A DNA stretch of 64,000 nt, from NCBI RefSeq assembly GCF_932294415.1, contig NC_065535.1, positions 15,600,282 to 15,664,281 on the forward strand, in the 5' to 3' direction. The translations under genes were made by a program, and so were the position numbers. The notes beneath the pieces are model-generated. The model saw only the letters and a list, made by a program, of their open reading frames with translations, made no database searches and was not told where the DNA came from. Shown here piece by piece: positions 43,659 through 60,671 of the stretch. Source of the DNA: Quercus robur. Taxonomy: Eukaryota; Streptophyta; Magnoliopsida; Fagales; Fagaceae. Numbering within the stretch: position 1 is the first letter of the stretch; each line of letters opens with the position of its first letter.

Positions 43659-46466
43659 ATGGATGTTGAAGCAGTTGTTTCTATAGTGATACGGAAACTC
43701 ACAGACCTGCTCATTCAAGAACCAATCATCTTCAACGAGGCAATAGATGAGATAGAGCTAGTCAGAATCAGCTTAAGACAGATGCAGAGCTTCCTAATAG
43801 ATGCAGAAGATAAAAAAGAACACGACGAAGGTGTTAAGAAGTGGGTGGATCAATTTCTTGCTGTTGTTTATGAAGTGGAGGATGCCATTGAAACGTTTGT
43901 CCTGCGGAAAATGTATGCAAGGACAATGGGTTACTTTTTCATCCCCAAGAATTTGAAGGCTGATTCAGACCTTTGCAAAAAGATAGAGGGGATCAAGGAC
44001 AAGATAAAAAACCTTGTCAAAAGCAAGACGGAAATGGACCAAGGCGAGCCTCTCAGGATTCGGCAATTAACTTTGCACAGATCAAGGTCAAGCTATCAAG
44101 ATGAAGGGCTAACACTGAATCAGCAAAGCAATGATTCTAGCTATTCTGTGGATGAAGAAACAGACTTCATTGGCTTCAAAAAAGACAAAAGCAAACTGGT
44201 GACCATGCTAACTGGCAGTGGCCGGGAATCCGGGGATTACCAAAAGCTTCCGCCCATTTCAGGTGTAGGCAAGCATGGCTCTGGCAAGACTACCCTTTCA
44301 AAGGCAAATGAGGTTAAAAGTCGTTTTGATTTTCGAGTCATTTCAGTTGTAGGCAAGCATGGCTCTGGCAAGACTACCCTTGCAAAGGCAATTTATAACA
44401 GTCCTGAGGTTAAAAGTCATTTTGATTGTTGGGCATGGGTTCTTGCCTCTGGGAACCTTACAGATGTGCTGCTGAGCACATTGGAACAGATTGTCAGTTC
44501 AATTGTTGATAAGAAATCTACGAAAGAGGAATTGATACAGAAGATCCATATGATTTTGAAGGAGAAACGGTACCTAGTTGTGTTGGACGATTTGCAGACA
44601 CCTGATGTATGGAAAAAACTTCTTGACGCCTTTCCAGACACAAAAAATGGTAGTAGAGTCATGTTGACTACTAGCAATTATCGCGTTGCTTTAAGAGCAG
44701 ATACAAGAGGAGAGCCTCATCAGCTGAACCCGCTAAATGACGAAGACACCTGGGAATTATTCTTAAAAAAGGTATGCTTACCAGACAACTTTCAGTTCTC
44801 TGAGTCAGATATGTTCAAGCTGAAAAGAAAAATTAAAAGAAGATGTAAGGGTTTACCTCTGGCAGTCACGGTGCTTGGAGGTTTGCTGTCGACAAAGGAA
44901 GTGAGCTACGAAGTATGGTTGAAAGTTATTGAGCACCCAAGTTGGCAGCTGGACAGCAAGCAAGTCCAATTCTCAAATATTTTGGCCCTGAGTTACAATG
45001 ATCTACCCTTCCACTTGAGGCCTTGCTTCCTCTATTTACGGCTTTTCCCAAAAGATTATGATATTCCTGTGAGAAGGTTGCTGCGTTTATGGCTTGCAGA
45101 GGGATTTGTGAAGCAAACACCTGGGATGACTCCTGAGGATACAGTGGAAATATACTTGGAAGAACTTGTGAAAAGAAGCATGATTCAAATATCCAAACGG
45201 AGAAAAGATGGGAGTCCCAAAACATGCTGTATGCTTGGTGTGTTACATAATGACAGTAATTTCTTGTCCAAAGCTCAGGAGATTGGCCTTTTCCACATCT
45301 ATCAATTGCCAGAAATGGGAACTCCTAAGCATCGTGTTCGCCGGTTTGCTGATTATGTTGACACAAAAGAGTATCCCTTGCGCATTCAACATCTGCGCTC
45401 ATACTTGTCCTTTTACATTCAAAAGAACGATATGCCTGCAACAGAAATTGATAGCTTTCTCAGCCAAGTCATTGGTCAAGGATTTGGATTGCTGAGGGTG
45501 CTTGATTTAGAACGTGTCTACAAGCCTAAATTGCCTAACAATATGGGGAAACTATTTCTCTTGTTGAGGTATTTGGGTTTAAGATGGACTTTTTTGGATA
45601 GCCTTCCCCACTCTGTTGGTGAGCTACCTTACCTTGAGACTTTGGATGTGAAGCACACCTATATCAGCTCTCTACCAAGTTCTATTTGGAAGATGAAACA
45701 CTTGAGGCATCTGTGTCTTAATGAAATACGCCTTGACATGTATTCACAAAAACATGGCAGCTTTCTTACTCATCTCCAGACATTGTGGGGATTGTTTGTT
45801 GACAAGAAGACTCCAGTGAAGGATGGTTTGTATAGGTTAATTAATCTCAGGAAGTTGGGTTTGACATGTCATTTAGATGCCTTTCAAGAATTAGATGAGT
45901 GGATTGCAAGACTCGCAAGTCTTCAATCTCTCAAGATAAGATCCAAGAATCAAAATGGTCAACCTTGGAAGCTCAACTTGAAGCCTCTGTCAAGCCTTGA
46001 GAATCTCACCCACCTGTATTTGCTTGGAAGCTTACCGGAGCTACATGATAGGTATGAATTCCCTCCTAAAGTCACAGTTCTTACTCTGTCAGTCTCAAAG
46101 CTGGAGAAAGACCCCATGCCAATCCTTGCGCAGCTGCCAAGCCTTTCTGTCCTCAGGCTATTGGCTGATTCCTACACTGGGAAGGAAATGGAATGCCCTC
46201 CCGGAGGGTTCAGTATGCTTCGAATTTTGAAGCTTTGGATGCTAAAGGATTTGGAGATATGGAAGGTGGGGGAAGAAGCATTGCCTAATCTTCGAGAATT
46301 AGAAATCCGATGTTGTGACAAACTACAAGAGCTACCAGACAAGTTGCTAAGTCTGAGAAACATTGAGAAAATAGTTTTAACGAACATGCCACAGAAGTTT
46401 GTAGACAATGTTCAAGCCATCAAGCTTGAGAAAAAATTAATCCTCCCTAAAACTCTGCAGTTCTGA
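43659..46466 (+). CDS. CC-NB-LRR disease resistance protein (NLR 2) with duplicated P-loop
   Basis: This is a single-exon 935-residue protein of the CNL immune-receptor class. The N-terminal coiled coil (residues 1-150) carries the EDVID-like YEVEDAIETF. The P-loop segment occurs twice: GVGKHGSGKTTLSKA (about 203) and VVGKHGSGKTTLAKA (about 230); only the second is followed by the usual IYNS and the RNBS-A-like HFDCWAWV. Kinase-2 is RYLVVLDDL (about 304), RNBS-B GSRVMLTTS, GLPL as CKGLPLAVTVLGGLL (about 397), RNBS-D CFLYLRLFPKDYDIP and RLWLAEGF (about 460). Where MHD is expected (about 524) the sequence reads CCMLGVLHND, with no MHD. LRRs fill about 560-910. MHD changes can cause autoactivity or loss of nucleotide control in known NLRs, so the protein may be non-canonical, a helper or decoy, or on the way to becoming a pseudogene. 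The frame is open throughout. Confidence 0.9.
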   Translation: MDVEAVVSIVIRKLTDLLIQEPIIFNEAIDEIELVRISLRQMQSFLIDAEDKKEHDEGVKKWVDQFLAVVYEVEDAIETFVLRKMYARTMGYFFIPKNLKADSDLCKKIEGIKDKIKNLVKSKTEMDQGEPLRIRQLTLHRSRSSYQDEGLTLNQQSNDSSYSVDEETDFIGFKKDKSKLVTMLTGSGRESGDYQKLPPISGVGKHGSGKTTLSKANEVKSRFDFRVISVVGKHGSGKTTLAKAIYNSPEVKSHFDCWAWVLASGNLTDVLLSTLEQIVSSIVDKKSTKEELIQKIHMILKEKRYLVVLDDLQTPDVWKKLLDAFPDTKNGSRVMLTTSNYRVALRADTRGEPHQLNPLNDEDTWELFLKKVCLPDNFQFSESDMFKLKRKIKRRCKGLPLAVTVLGGLLSTKEVSYEVWLKVIEHPSWQLDSKQVQFSNILALSYNDLPFHLRPCFLYLRLFPKDYDIPVRRLLRLWLAEGFVKQTPGMTPEDTVEIYLEELVKRSMIQISKRRKDGSPKTCCMLGVLHNDSNFLSKAQEIGLFHIYQLPEMGTPKHRVRRFADYVDTKEYPLRIQHLRSYLSFYIQKNDMPATEIDSFLSQVIGQGFGLLRVLDLERVYKPKLPNNMGKLFLLLRYLGLRWTFLDSLPHSVGELPYLETLDVKHTYISSLPSSIWKMKHLRHLCLNEIRLDMYSQKHGSFLTHLQTLWGLFVDKKTPVKDGLYRLINLRKLGLTCHLDAFQELDEWIARLASLQSLKIRSKNQNGQPWKLNLKPLSSLENLTHLYLLGSLPELHDRYEFPPKVTVLTLSVSKLEKDPMPILAQLPSLSVLRLLADSYTGKEMECPPGGFSMLRILKLWMLKDLEIWKVGEEALPNLRELEIRCCDKLQELPDKLLSLRNIEKIVLTNMPQKFVDNVQAIKLEKKLILPKTLQF
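44258..44430 (+). repeat. In-frame tandem duplication of the NLR 2 P-loop segment
   Basis: The segment beginning 'catttcaggtgtaggcaag' at 44258 recurs at 44338 as 'catttcagttgtaggcaag'. The first unit (80 bp) lacks the bases coding IYNSP that the second has. The long identical core 'ggcaagcatggctctggcaa' in both shows a recent event. Confidence 0.93.
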
Positions 46467-47291
46467 TCTGAGTGGGATTTTACTGTCAGGACAATTTGAA
46501 GCAGGTTTCAATCTATTCTCTAATTTACTAGTGATTCTTGTTATTTTATAAATAGTTCATTTTTTGCTTATAGTGAGCTTTGTTTGGTCACTCATCTGTT
46601 TGCTTTCAGGAGATGAATTGCCTCGCATATTTGCTATCTTCTACTCTTTTAACCTCTGAATCCCCTTGGGAGATTTGTGGCTTGTGCTATAAGCTTGGAA
46701 GACAACCTGAGTTGAAGGAGCTGCTACCTGAACCACAGTTTGCTAAATGTTATTGCAGTTGTCATTAATGTTGCTATTGTTCTTGTTATTCTTGCTGCTG
46801 CTGCATCTGTTATCCTGGTTTTTCATTAAGTGTTTGTTTGATTTGTTTCGTGTACGGCTGCTTCTTTAGTGCGTTTAGATGAGCTTATTTTCATACATTT
46901 ACTGTACAGTTTATAAAGATGGTACATAAGCTAGTAATGAAAATAAGCACGATATTAAGCTAAAACAAACAAACCTGAATCATATAATACTACTTCCTTG
47001 ACATTTCACTTTCGGATTAGTTTTTGATAAAATACATTAAATTAACGATGTCTCTAACAAAGAGGTGGAGGGGTGACTAGTCATAATTTAACAATGTAAT
47101 GTATGTCGCCATATACACATTCCCCCCACTCCCACAAATTCTATCCAAACAAAATGGTTTCATTCTTATCGGAATAGCCAGAAATTTTTTATTTCAGTTA
47201 GTTAACCAATACAAATCAACCACCCCCCCCCCCCCCCCCACCCCAAGAGATGGATAGTCTGTACTGACCGTACAAATAATAGAATTTAATT
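46467..47291. other. NLR 2 3' region and intergenic spacer
   Basis: It probably contains the 3' UTR of NLR 2; 'tttgctttcag' at 46598-46608 could be an acceptor of a 3' UTR intron. A small inverted repeat ('gcttattttcat' at about 46883 and 'atgaaaataagc' at about 46937) flanks about 65 bp. A run of about 18 C lies at 47221-47239. No gene seen. Confidence 0.45.
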
Positions 47292-50794
<3,503 letters not shown>

Positions 50795-51183
50795 GATAGC
50801 TTCTGATCAGTACTCCAACACGATATGATTATGTCAATGAATAAGATTGGTTCACAAAGTCACCAGTGTGGGACAATGCCAAAAACTTCACGCCCCTAAA
50901 CAGTTAACGAAGACAACAAGCTTTGGCATCCGATGTCTTAAGAGGGAGTTTGGATTGGAATTAAGTGGCTGTGTTTGCATTTTCTGACTTTTTTTTTTTT
51001 TTTTTTTTTTTTGGTTTCAGCCCCACTATTTGACTAAGTCAACTGTGAACAATGTATTGTTCATGGATCCACAAATTTCATTTTTCAGTCAGGTTTTCAT
51101 TAAAAATAGGTCTCACAACACTATTTACACATTTAAAAATTATTTTACTACAGTATTTTCAGTTTTCAATTTTAGCAAAATAA

Positions 51184-51384
51184 GAGCATCCACAACAGTC
51201 GAGCTAAATTTTTAGCAATTTAGCTCTACCAAAAGTTACTTTATCTATTTTACCTATAAACATGCTGCAGCAGTGGATCTATTTTAACTTTCAACACAAT
51301 AAAATAATATATTCATCACAATAAAATAATATTTCTACTACAATAAAATAATATATCACCACTACTACCACCAGTCCATAGCAG

Positions 51385-51438
<54 letters not shown>

Positions 51439-52306
51439 CAAATCCTCAATCTAGACCAAACAAAATCACCAACTGGAGATAAACCCAGCACAAATTGGAG
51501 ACAAGCCCACGCGTCGATGCTGCCCACACTACACTTCTCGCGACTTTGTCCTCTCAATCCAACTCCCTAGATCCATCATCATCCTCGTCAAGGCCGGCTC
51601 CCCAGTCAATCAAACCATCGCCGCCCTCTCCTCTTTCATGGAGCCAGGCAACTCCATCATCGACGGCGACAACGAATGGTACCTAAACACCAAGCATCGT
51701 ATCGAACAGGCCTCGTCACAAGGCTTGCTGTATCTCGGCATAGGCGTATCGGGCAGCAAAGAAGGTGCCCGATACGGTCCTTCGTTGATGCCCGAAGGTT
51801 CTTATCAAGCGTATTCGAATGTCCAGGATATTCTTCAGAGAGTCGCGGCTCAAGTCGACGACGGTCCTTGCGTGACCTACATCGGCGAAGGCGGTTCCGG
51901 CAACTTTGTCAAAATGGTACACAACGGAATTGAATACGACAACATGCAATTGATTTCCGAAGCCTACTATGTGTTGAAGAATATCGACGGGCTGTCGAAT
52001 TCGGAGCTTGAGAGAGATGAGAGCTTGAGAGAACTGAGAGTCGGTGAGATAGAATAAAAGAATGAAAAAAAATAAAGTGAGTTATATTATTTTAATCGGG
52101 AGTTGGAATAAAAAATTAATTTTTTTTTAGATGTGTGCTACAGTGCACATCTATCTATAGATGTGCACTGTAGCAAATTAGATAGATGTGCACTGTAGCA
52201 AATAAGCTAAAATTTATAAATTTTCCTCCACTGCTGCAAGCCTATTTTGGTATATTGATGGAGCTAAAATAGCATTATAGTTTTTTAACTCCACTGCTAC
52301 AAATGC
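51184..52306 (+). mobile_element. Pack-type PIF/Harbinger-like transposon with captured gene fragment
   Basis: The left end 'gagcatccacaacagtcgag' and the right end (reverse complement 'gcatttgtagcagtggag') are inverted; the pairing extends through the 'gctaaa' blocks. Both ends abut TAA (51181-51183 and 52307-52309). Subterminal sequence includes 'acaataaaataatat' repeats also found in the MITE at 54064-54449, which has related ends. Between them is an A-run of about 52 bases (51385-51436) and a 483-bp piece of a 6-phosphogluconate dehydrogenase gene. Near the right end, 'agatgtgcactgtagc' occurs twice plus once inverted (52130-52200). No transposase is present. Confidence 0.8.
51527..52009 (+). 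pseudogene. 6-phosphogluconate dehydrogenase fragment captured by a transposon
   Basis: About 161 codons in one open frame match the middle of the N-terminal domain of plant 6PGDH: HYTSRDFVLSIQ, RSIIILVKAGSPVNQT, FMEPGNSIIDG, LLYLGIGVSGSKEGARYGP, PCVTYIGEGGSGNFVKMVHN, and AYYVLKN. The family enzyme oxidises 6-phosphogluconate to ribulose 5-phosphate in the oxidative pentose phosphate pathway. The start of the protein (NADP-binding GxGxxG) and the whole C-terminal catalytic and dimer domain are missing, so it cannot be an active enzyme. The frame continues a few codons to a stop at 52057 in transposon sequence. Several conserved residues are changed (DGDNEWY for the usual DGGNEWY), suggesting no selection for 6PGDH function. 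Confidence 0.88.
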
Positions 52307-52630
52307 TAAGTTGTATCCAAACAGTTTTAACCTTGCGCCTACAAATAAAAAAATATAATGTGGTCACCCATTGCCATTTGGCAAAGGCATGGACAAAATC
52401 CCAATTTGGTTACTTTATTTGACTAAGAAAATGATATTGTTTAGTGTACTTTTATCTCTCTATGAGGAAATTGCTGATCGGTTGGAGATTACTGGTACTT
52501 GAGTTGTCACTAATGAAATGAAGTGGCCTCCCATCCAAGGGATATGGAGGACCGTACCGTTTGGACTGAGGGATGTCCTTGCTTCCTCCTTCCAATTGTA
52601 CTCAATCATTCTTTATATGATACATGGAAA

Positions 52631-52818
52631 ATGTTAACAAGCACCTGGTGCTTGTTAAGGTTAAAAAAAAAAAAATTTAAAAAATGTCAGAAAAAAGTCC
52701 AAAAGACATCAAGCAATACTTATAAAATTGAAAAAAATAAAATAAAACTGTGAAAAAGACAAAAATAAAAAATTGTCAGAAAAATTTCAAAAAAGTTGCG
52801 GTGCCTGTTAACATAACT
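52631..52818. mobile_element. Small MITE, about 190 bp
   Basis: The left end 'atgttaacaagcacc' and right end 'ggtgcctgttaacat' are inverted. Just inside the left end the same motif occurs inverted again ('ggtgcttgttaag'), forming a short hairpin. The interior is A-rich without a gene. No target duplication is certain. Confidence 0.65.
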
Positions 52819-53224
52819 CATAATATATTTATAGCCTTGATTTCAAAAAATAAAAATAATTTCATATAGCTATCATTATAAACTCATATCATATCATCTC
52901 AACTCTAATTTCAATTTTTTTAATTAAAACTATAAAAAAATTGTATGAATTTATATTGGCTAAAATGGAATGAACTATCTTAACTTATATAAGAATTCTT
53001 TCTTTTCTTTTCTTTTTTTTAGAAGAACTTATATAAAAAGTTCTTTCTCAAAAAATATATAAAAAGTTGAAACAACTAGATTTTTTTTTTTTCCAAGAAA
53101 AACACCCAGATATTTAAACTAGTACGTTTCAAGGAGTTAAAGTATATTGGATTATTATTAATTCTAAAAGAAATTTTTTTTTTAAAAAAAAAAAGACCTT
53201 TTTTTGGTATTCATTACTTTACTA

Positions 53225-53600
53225 ATTACTAATTTCAATTCTCCCTGGCGCAAGAGCGACTTGCCGTTTTCGCAAACTTTTAAATACCTATTGGACGACC
53301 TGTAGCTTAGGTAAAAGAAAGGTACTTTGCAATTTACTAGTTCTAGTTGGAAACGACTTGTAGTTTTCTTTAGATTGTACAAAATGTGGCTTACCCCAAT
53401 AAATTGTCGTTTTGAATTGTTTCCAATACCTCATAGATGTCTGCTGTGTCGTCTACAATTTGTAAAATTGGGCCTAGCGATTAACTTCTGGATACTGGAG
53501 CTGTATAGCGTGCCATTGCTCACGCCAGCCCACTACCCAAATCATTTGTACAGTTTCTCAACTCAACCTAGTCAAGTGTTCATGGCGCAAAATGTCTTGG
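53225..53600. repeat. OPR upstream block, copy 1 of a tandem duplication
   Basis: This segment ('ctccctggc', 'gacctgtagcttaggtaaaag', 'aatacctcatagatg', 'ccactacccaaatc') recurs in the same order and orientation at 59680-59985, upstream of OPR copy 2. It shows that the duplicated unit includes at least 2.8 kb upstream of OPR copy 1. Confidence 0.85.
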
Positions 53601-53754
53601 CTAATATTAATTGAAAGTAAAAAATTAATCTGAAAAATATTAATCAATATTAATAACAAAATAAATAACTAATTATATGCTAATGAAATTCTCATACACA
53701 ATCTAACATAAAATTTAAACTTTAATTTATTTTTTCACACTTATTTTAATTTAC

Positions 53755-54030
53755 TCAATTGCTCTCAACGATTTTTCATATTTTGAAACCGCGGCATGAT
53801 TTCTTCGCACTCAATAGTCTTGAATATATCTTTTTCAATATATGTGACTAAGCAATCATTTATCCATTGATCTCCCATTCGATTGTGTAATCAATTTTTA
53901 ATTATGTTCATTGCTGAAAACATTCTTTCAACGGTAACTACTGCAACTTGTAAGATCAATGCTGAGGTCACTAACATGTAAAACAATGGATATAAAACAT
54001 CCTTTTTCATTTCTGCCATTATTTTAATAT
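53755..54030 (-). pseudogene. hAT transposase C-terminal fragment
   Basis: The minus strand reads LYPLFYMLVTSALILQVAVV, then TVERMFSAMNIIKN, HNRMGDQWINDCLV, TYIEKDIF and IMPRFQNMKN. This is the C-terminal dimerisation region of hAT transposases of the plant DUF4371/TTF-zinc-finger type. One in-frame stop lies between NIIKN and LHNRMG (about 53898), and nothing of the N-terminal catalytic part was found. The GC-rich C-run at about 54605-54625 may belong to the same decayed element. Confidence 0.85.
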
Positions 54031-54063
54031 AAGAGTTGTTGGAGTGCAGGTCTATTTATGTGA

Positions 54064-54449
54064 GAGCATTAGCATTGGTGGTGCTAAAAAACCATATTGC
54101 TATTTTTAGCACCATCAATACTAAAAAGCTTGCTGCAATGGTGGAGGAAAAGCCAAAAAATTTGGCTGTTGAGCTACAATGTATAACCAAAGATATCTGT
54201 GCATCGTAGCTAAGATGGTAAATATTTTATTAGAAGTTATATTATTTTATTGTGTTGGTGGTAGTGGTGGTGGTTGTCGTTTATTGTAGTAGATATATTA
54301 TTTTATTGTATTATTTATATTATTTTATTGTTTGAATTTTAAAACAAAATCACTGATGTTGAGTGTTTTGTAAAATGAGATAGTAAAATAAATAAAACAA
54401 TTTTTTATGGTGCCAAATTGTGAAATTTTTGGCACCACCAATGATGCTC
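54064..54449. mobile_element. MITE related to the gene-capturing element
   Basis: The ends are inverted: 'gagcattagcattggtggtg' on the left and 'caccaccaatgatgctc' on the right, followed by TAA (left flank TGA). Internal 'tatattattttattgt' repeats and the 'ggtggtagtggtgg' stretch match, inverted, the subterminal region of the element at 51184-52306. This is the deletion-type non-autonomous form of that family. Confidence 0.8.
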
Positions 54450-54859
54450 TAAGAGAAGCTGCCGTGGGAATTGAAAAAAAATAAGAGAAAAGTTATTTGT
54501 CCTTTTGTGGTGTAGGGGAGCAAATAAGATATTTTTGTACAATATAATAATATTATACTATTATTAGAGAAATATTTGGAAGTTCAAGGGGGGCACTTGC
54601 GCCCCCCACCCCCCCCCCCCCCCCAACTCCCCTTCCCTCCACCCCTAGGTGGGATGTGCTTTTGCAAAATGCATTTTAATGCATTATTGTTTGTATAAGT
54701 GGAATGATGTACCATTTTTCATAGTACAATGTCCTTTTACATAATAGGATGTTTTATAAAATGCATTATTGTTTACATCAATGGAATTGTGTATGTGTGT
54801 GTATATATATATATATATATTCACTTATAATAAGAAGGTAGAAATGATTTAAACCCTAG

Positions 54860-55450
54860 TCAATTAAGTTACAAAACTCTTGGTCATTACCCATTTAACT
54901 TTGACTTTAAGTTTAAGGCTCCAATTCATGGAGAGCTGGATTCTATGAGTCATTGACCTAAAAGGAAAGACATTAGGAGAGTAGTATCAATCCACTATCC
55001 AACCCTCTAACCAGCAAGTAATTATTAGATACTCTTAGAGTACTAATGAATACAAATCATCTACTACATTAATTAACTTTTTCATATTACTTTATTTTAA
55101 TAAATTGAATAAGATTTGAAACCTATGGTATTTGCTTAATGATAATTACTTATATTGATGTATCAATTTGTTTCTTTTTTGGTGTAAATGGGATTCAAAT
55201 CATATTATTTTTGTCTTATATCTAATTTTTATATTAAATAACTTGCATTTAATGGTGACGGTCAAAAATTATGATAGACCAAATCAAGAGGCATAGAAAG
55301 CTCCTAGTGGTAGATTCTATCAAAAGCTTTTATCTTAGGCCCAGAAGATGTTAGGCCCCTAACAAAGTTTGTAGCCTGGAGTGTGTTCCAAACCAGACAT
55401 GTCTGTACGATTATATATTTGTTAATGAAACATTAATAGTCTAGTAAGTA
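54860..55450. repeat. OPR downstream block, copy A
   Basis: This is the 3' flank of OPR copy 2, with phrases 'gtcaattaagttacaaaac', 'aagaggcatagaaagctcct' and 'agacatgtctgtacgat'. The same block recurs at 60060-60640. The 3' flank of OPR copy 1 does not show it. Confidence 0.85.
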
Positions 55451-55539
55451 AACCAACTTCCACCATTTATCTTGCCATGTGACATTTGTGTGTACAAATA
55501 TGTGTACTTGGCCGTGTGAAATAGACACTGCCCTTAATT

Positions 55540-59136
<3,597 letters not shown>

Positions 59137-59679
59137 GAATGATTGATTCCTAGTTATAAGTACTCCGATCCAACTCCAACACAATATGATTATGTGATTG
59201 GTTCACAAAGTCAACAGTGCAAACAATGCTAAAAATTCACAAAGACCTGAAGATTTGGCCTCCGCTGACTTAATCTTGCGCTACAAATAAAGAAATATAT
59301 AGGCCAGCTTGCGGAGAATAAACTCATATGATTATATTATAAATATATATATTCTTTCATTTTTTAAAAATACAATAAAAAAATTGTATAATTTTGTATC
59401 CTCCGAAATGGAATGAATTAATGAAATAACTTAATTTATATAAGTTGAAATTACTAGATATATTCTATCCAAAAAAAGAAAACCAAAAATTTAAACTAGT
59501 ATGTCTCAAGGAGTTAAGAATACAGGATTATTGATTCTAAAAAAGAAAAATGAAAGAATAAAAAAACTACTGAATTATTGGTTGATACAAAACATTTCAA
59601 CTGCTACAATAAAATATTCATAACTTTGGTACATTCAAATTTTCCTTAGCACGGCTTAAAAAAATTTTCTCCCTGGCAC

Positions 59680-59985
59680 TGGAAATACTTGTTTTCACAA
59701 GCTTCCAAATTCATATTGCACTACCTGTAGCTTAGGTAAAAGAGGGCAACTTTGTAATTAACTAGTTAACGAGTTGGGAACGACTTGTAGTTTTATTTAG
59801 ACTGTACAAAATGTAGCTTACACCAATAAATTGTAGTTTTGCATATTTTCCAATACCTCATAGATGACCAGTATGTCGTTTACAAGTTGTACAATTGGGC
59901 TCCAGCTGTACAGCATGCCATTGCACATGCTAGCCCACTACCCAAATCGCTTGTACAGTTCAACCCAGTCAACTGAGTCAAGTGT
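59680..59985. repeat. OPR upstream block, copy 2 of the tandem duplication
   Basis: Matches 53225-53600 in order and orientation with small deletions. It lies about 0.55 kb upstream of OPR copy 2, but about 2.4 kb upstream in copy 1. The difference is largely explained by the Harbinger-like and MITE insertions upstream of copy 1. Confidence 0.85.
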
Positions 59986-60059
59986 TCAAAGCCCAATTAA
60001 CTTTTATATATATAAAAGAGGTACGGAATATTTAAACCCTAAATGTCTCTATTGAAAAT

Positions 60060-60640
60060 ACTAGAAAATGTCAATTAAGTTACAAAACCCTTTGTCTTGG
60101 CCCATTTAATTTTGACTTTAAATGTAAGACGCTAGGAGAGTAGCATTGATCCACTACCCAACTCTCTAAGCAACTAATAATAGAATTAGTAGGTACTCAT
60201 TAATGAATACAAATAATCTACTATATTAATTGACCTTTTCATACTACTTTTTTTTAATAGATTGAATAAGATTTGAAACTTATGGTATTTGCTTTATAAT
60301 AATAACTTACTAAAATATCAATTGGTTTCTTTTTCTTTTCTTTTCTTTTTTTTTTGGTAAATGGGATTTGAATCATGTTTATTATTATTATTATTATTAT
60401 TTGTCTTCTATCTTATTTTTATATTAAATAGTTTGCATTTATTGGGTACTGTCAAAAAAATCATAGACCAATTCAAGAGGCATTAGAAAGCTCCTAGTGG
60501 AAGATTTTATCAAAAGCTTTTTACCTTGGGGCCTGAATGTTAGGCCCTTAACCAAGTTTGAAGCTTGGAGTATGTTCCCAACTAGACATGTCTGTACGAT
60601 TTTATATCTGTTATTGAAACTTTAATAGTTGAGAAAATCT
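60060..60640. repeat. OPR downstream block, copy B, without an OPR gene
   Basis: Matches 54860-55450 ('gtcaattaagttacaaaac' near 60069; 'aagaggcattagaaagctcct' near 60476; 'agacatgtctgtacgat' near 60585). In the first block the OPR stop follows within about 100 bases; here an A-run (60650-60671) and unrelated sequence follow. It is a remnant of another tandem unit whose gene is missing. Confidence 0.85.
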
Positions 60641-60671
60641 AAATACCAAAAAAAAAAAAAAAAAAAAAAAA

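Noticed and set aside
51527-52009. Processed (retroposed) 6PGDH pseudogene or bacterial contamination
   Set aside because: The A-run lies upstream rather than downstream of the fragment, and the piece is bounded by transposon ends with TAA flanks. The residues match plant 6PGDH, so contamination is unlikely.
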